From Bacteroides sp. (GTDB taxonomy: Bacteria; Bacteroidota; Bacteroidia; Bacteroidales; SM23-62): DNA of 10,058 nt. The stretch is taken from NCBI GenBank assembly GCA_030592145.1, contig JAUVKJ010000039.1:1-10058 (forward strand), written 5' to 3'. Below, piece after piece: positions 7,670 to 10,058 of the stretch. Below the pieces are notes generated by a model that was given only the letters and a program-made list of their open reading frames with translations, ran no database searches and was not told the origin of the DNA. Numbering within the stretch: the first letter of the stretch is position 1; each line of letters starts with the position of its first letter. The translations under genes were made by a program, and so were the position numbers.

Positions 7670-8353
7670 ATGACAGTTATGCTGGGCGATATTCTGCTGA
7701 TCCAGGAAACCCATAAAAAAGCCGCCGCCGACATTAAGGAAATAATGATGAAGGATTGTGCTACAAGGGAAAAGTGTTATAAGTATATTGTAGCTATATC
7801 CGGCGAGTCAGGATCAGGCAAATCCGAACTTTCCCATTCCCTCGCCCGCTTGCTGAAGCCGGAAAAGATCAGGGTTAAGATCATTCATAGCGACAATTAT
7901 TACAAGGTGCCTCCCCTGCTCAGGACGGAGTGGCGGAAGACCCAGGGACTTGAAAGCATCGGAATCGATGAATATGACTGGAGCCTGATCGATCAGAATA
8001 TACGCGAATTCAGGGAAGACAGGGAGGCTATGATGCCCTGCATCGACATCATACCGGAACAGATCGATAAGCTTATTACCGATTTCAAAAAAGTCGACAT
8101 GCTGGTGCTGGATGGCCTTTATGCCATAAAGACTGGCCAGGTAGACCTGCGTGTTTTCATAGACCTGACCTATCACGAGACCAAAATGACCCAGATCATA
8201 CGCGGCAAGGAACCCATGAATGAGTGGAGGGCTGAAGTTCTTGAGAGAGAGCACCGTAGCGTGAGTTCCCTGAAACCTTTGGCCGATCTTATCGTCAACA
8301 AGAACTACGAGATCGTGCCTGCCAATGGTAAGTTTAAAAAGCTGTTTAAATAA
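7670..8353 (+). CDS. Uridine-kinase/phosphoribulokinase-like P-loop kinase
   Basis: A 227-aa protein starting 13 bases after the GH65 stop and therefore in the same operon. The Walker A motif GESGSGKS (45-52) is preceded by a hydrophobic strand. HSDNYYK (73-79) matches the D-x-F-Y-K acceptor-side motif of uridine kinases, VLDGLYA (146-152) fits their second acidic strand, and LEREHRS (191-197) resembles the arginine-bearing lid. The first 36 residues precede the usual kinase core. A second ATG at 7679 is an alternative start. Family members phosphorylate uridine/cytidine, ribulose 5-phosphate, pantothenate or glycerate, so the family alone does not give the substrate. The setting in an alpha-glucoside operon suggests either a sugar or polyol kinase acting on a product of the pathway, or nucleotide salvage supplying UTP for UDP-glucose. 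Both are inference. Confidence 0.85.
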   Translation: MTVMLGDILLIQETHKKAAADIKEIMMKDCATREKCYKYIVAISGESGSGKSELSHSLARLLKPEKIRVKIIHSDNYYKVPPLLRTEWRKTQGLESIGIDEYDWSLIDQNIREFREDREAMMPCIDIIPEQIDKLITDFKKVDMLVLDGLYAIKTGQVDLRVFIDLTYHETKMTQIIRGKEPMNEWRAEVLEREHRSVSSLKPLADLIVNKNYEIVPANGKFKKLFK

Positions 8354-8415
8354 CACCTGAGCTTGATATCAGGGCTGTCTCTGAAAATTTGCCAGGCGGC
8401 CTTTTTTCTTGAAGA

Positions 8416-8479
8416 GGATATTAAACAAGCCATCTTTAAAATTTTTTACTGAAAATTTTGCAATGGCGGTTTAATATCC
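8416..8479. repeat. Long interrupted inverted repeat / stem-loop in the intergenic region
   Basis: Three nested pairings are visible: an 11-base outer arm GGATATTAAAC (8416-8426) with GTTTAATATCC (8469-8479), then GCCAT (8429-8433) with ATGGC (8463-8467), then AAAATTTT (8438-8445) with AAAATTTT (8452-8459) around the loop TTACTG. The arms are separated only by small unequal internal loops, so about 24 base pairs can form. It lies 62 bases after the kinase stop. No T-tract follows, so it is not a standard terminator. It could protect the 3' end of the operon mRNA, bind a protein, or be a dispersed repeat. Confidence 0.7.
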
Positions 8480-8511
8480 CCGGAAAGAACAAATGAAGGC
8501 ACCTGATTTTG

Positions 8512-8544
8512 AAAGCAGTCCACCGGGCTGCTTTTGTTTTTTTT
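8512..8544 (+). terminator. Intrinsic terminator after the GH65-kinase operon
   Basis: AAAGCAGTCC (8512-8521) pairs with GGGCTGCTTT (8525-8534) with one G-T wobble and a 3-base loop, followed by TG and eight T (8537-8544). This is a classic rho-independent terminator. It ends transcription about 190 bases after the kinase stop codon and separates the operon from the porin gene. Confidence 0.8.
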
Positions 8545-8563
8545 AAGAATACTCCTATCTTTA
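8533..8563 (+). promoter_or_regulatory. Bacteroidota-type promoter of the FadL-family gene
   Basis: TTTG at 8533-8536 and TATCTTTA at 8556-8563 are separated by exactly 19 bases, one mismatch from the TTTG-N19-TAnnTTTG consensus. Transcription would begin near 8570, giving a leader of about 25 bases without a Shine-Dalgarno site, which is usual in this phylum. The -33 element lies in the 3' arm and T-tract of the upstream terminator. Confidence 0.55.
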
Positions 8564-8594
8564 GCCGCGTTGAACCAAACTTAAACCAATCATT

Positions 8595-10058
8595 ATGAAA
8601 AGATCCCTGACAACCGCGTTGGCGGCCCTGCTGCTGGCAGGCACCACGTTCGCGGGCGGTATTGTAACCAATACCAACCAGAGTGCCATGTATACCCGGA
8701 TGGCAGCACGACAGGCCACGCTGGGTATTGATGCCGTTTACTACAATCCGGCCGGACTGACAAAGCTGGGAAACGGATTCCACTTTTCGATCAACAACCA
8801 GACCATCGGCCAGACCCGGACCATCACCAGTAATTACCAGTACCTGAATGACGGTAAATACACGGGTGAGGTTTCAGCTCCCATTTTCCCCGGGGTATAT
8901 GGTGTGTTTAAGATGGGAAAACTTGCAATCTCAGCCGGCTTCAACCCCATCGGAGGAGGCGGAAGTGCCACCTATAACAGTGGACTACCATCCTTTGAGT
9001 ACAGTCCCTCTGACCTGCCCACAGCTTTAGCAAACCCATTGATATCCCAGACAGTCGATGGCTATTCCATTGATGCATTTTTTGAAGGGACCTCTGTTTT
9101 CTTCGGATATCAGGCCAATTTTACATATGAGATCAACGACATGATCTCTGTTGCGATCGGTGCACGTTATGTAACCGCCAAGGAAACTTATAAAGGTCAT
9201 CTGAATGACATGACTCTGCTTGGACTGATTAATGTAACTCTGCCTTCAGCAATTGATATACCTGGTTCCACCTATTTTTCAAATGCAGCATCCCAGGCAC
9301 AGGGTGGTGCGGATAATCTGAATGATGCCATTGATGCTGGACTGATACAGGCTGGTGATCCATTAGCAAATCCTGCTGCCATTGGAGCCCTGACCGTCAT
9401 GGGACTGTATACACCGGGAATGTCCAATGGTGCTGCAGCTGCCACTTTTGCAGGGGCTGCAGGACAATATTCAGTTACATCCAATATACTTGCCAACCAG
9501 GATGTGGATGCCGAAAAGACCGCATCCGGTATCACACCGATTGTAAGTTTGAATATTCAGCCCATCGATATGCTGAACATTGCAATCAAATATGAACATC
9601 TTACCAAGTTAGAGTTTACAAATAAAACTGTAGCTGGAAAAGAAGGGACCGTGGGATTTGATCCCAGCACAGGCCAGTATATAACAATGTTCCCTGACGG
9701 GGCCAAGACAAATCTGGATATGCCTGCACTACTTTCCGTAGGTGCCACCCTGACCCCCATAGATGCATTGTTGATTTCCACCGGTTTCACATATTTCTTC
9801 GATAAGAATGCAAACTGGGACGGCAGGGAAGAAATGCTCGATGCGAATTCCTGGGATTTTGCCATAGGAGCCGAGTATTCATTTGGGGACAAACTTCTTG
9901 CCAGTGCAGGATATTCTATGACTCAGACCGGTGTGACAGAAGCGTACCAGAACGACCTGAGCTATATCCTGTCCACAAACGCTATCAGTTTTGGTATCGG
10001 ATACAATATCACTCCAGGCCTGCAGCTGAACCTGGGAGGACAGTTAGTAAACTATACG
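8595..10058 (+). CDS. FadL/OmpP1/TodX family outer-membrane porin, 3'-partial
   Basis: The frame is open for 488 codons from the ATG at 8595 to the window end. Residues 1-20 form a signal peptide (KR near the start, a leucine/alanine-rich core, cleavage likely after TFA). The mature N-terminus holds YYNPAGLTKL (49-58); NPAG is the hallmark of the FadL family, whose barrels carry hydrophobic molecules across the outer membrane through an N-terminal hatch. Alternating hydrophobic and aromatic strands follow, for example 165-192, 314-340, 376-402 and 420-445. Residues about 222-295 form a long Gly/Ala/Asn-rich stretch, probably an extended surface loop. The length seen fits the family (about 450-550 aa), so only the last strands should be missing. 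It has its own promoter and follows a terminator, so it is not part of the sugar operon. The ligand is unknown: fatty acids or other hydrophobic compounds by family, not shown here. Confidence 0.9.
   Translation, partial: MKRSLTTALAALLLAGTTFAGGIVTNTNQSAMYTRMAARQATLGIDAVYYNPAGLTKLGNGFHFSINNQTIGQTRTITSNYQYLNDGKYTGEVSAPIFPGVYGVFKMGKLAISAGFNPIGGGGSATYNSGLPSFEYSPSDLPTALANPLISQTVDGYSIDAFFEGTSVFFGYQANFTYEINDMISVAIGARYVTAKETYKGHLNDMTLLGLINVTLPSAIDIPGSTYFSNAASQAQGGADNLNDAIDAGLIQAGDPLANPAAIGALTVMGLYTPGMSNGAAAATFAGAAGQYSVTSNILANQDVDAEKTASGITPIVSLNIQPIDMLNIAIKYEHLTKLEFTNKTVAGKEGTVGFDPSTGQYITMFPDGAKTNLDMPALLSVGATLTPIDALLISTGFTYFFDKNANWDGREEMLDANSWDFAIGAEYSFGDKLLASAGYSMTQTGVTEAYQNDLSYILSTNAISFGIGYNITPGLQLNLGGQLVNYT

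Noticed and set aside
7814..8356. Minus-strand open frame of 180 codons opposite the kinase
   Set aside because: It mirrors the well-supported kinase reading frame and has no recognisable motif.
8356..8407. Small hairpins CCTGA/TCAGG (8356-8373) and GCC/GGC before six T (8391-8407) as a terminator of the kinase gene
   Set aside because: The stems have only 5 and 3 base pairs; the hairpin at 8512-8544 is a far better terminator.
8436..8783. Minus-strand open frame of 115 codons over the spacer and the start of the porin gene
   Set aside because: It runs through the terminator, the promoter and the signal-peptide region of a clear gene, and its product is featureless.
9272..9892. Two minus-strand open frames opposite the porin
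   Set aside because: They are antisense to a continuous porin frame with signal peptide and NPAG motif.
1..10058. CRISPR array, tRNA/rRNA genes, insertion sequences, phage or defence genes
   Set aside because: No regularly spaced repeats, cloverleaf sequences, transposase/integrase motifs or terminal repeats were seen; all long frames are explained by metabolic or membrane proteins.

Overview
The window most likely comes from a member of the Bacteroidota, probably an uncultured Bacteroidales/Marinilabiliales-like organism. The signs are a GldL/GldM-type membrane protein, a fused trehalose-6-phosphate synthase/phosphatase, a FadL/OmpP1 outer-membrane porin, mostly weak Shine-Dalgarno sites, and two promoter candidates of the TTTG-N19-TAnnTTTG type used by this phylum. 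Base composition is moderate and even, and no mobile element, tRNA, rRNA or CRISPR array was seen.

Layout. (1) Bases 2-862, plus strand: the 3' part of a membrane protein with three membrane segments. Segments 1-2 look like GldL and segment 3 plus the following domain look like the start of GldM. (2) Bases 940-4413, minus strand: a two-gene operon holding a 742-aa GT20-HAD fusion (trehalose-6-phosphate synthase/phosphatase type) and, 3 bases downstream, an MFS transporter. (3) Bases 4498-8353, plus strand and divergent from (2) across an 84-base spacer: a 1052-aa fusion of a beta-phosphoglucomutase-type HAD domain to a GH65 disaccharide phosphorylase, then a uridine-kinase-like P-loop kinase 13 bases later. 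(4) Bases 8354-8594: non-coding, with a long hairpin, an intrinsic terminator and a promoter that overlaps the terminator. (5) Bases 8595-10058, plus strand: a FadL/OmpP1 family porin cut by the window end.

How it fits together. The middle 7.4 kb is a compact alpha-glucoside module. The GT20-HAD fusion would build a phosphorylated glucoside and remove its phosphate, and the MFS protein may move the product or a related sugar. GH65 would split a glucoside with phosphate to beta-glucose 1-phosphate, and its fused mutase domain would turn that into glucose 6-phosphate. Trehalose is the default reading. However, three positions that line the glucose-6-phosphate pocket of E. coli OtsA are changed in the GT20 domain (Arg to Glu10, Trp to Arg50, Tyr to Leu89), while the nucleotide-sugar residues are kept, so a different acceptor is a real possibility. 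The two most noteworthy items are this altered GT20 enzyme in its cluster and the GldL-GldM-like composite protein, which seems to lack the GldL motor glutamate. Both rest on motif alignment by eye and from memory.
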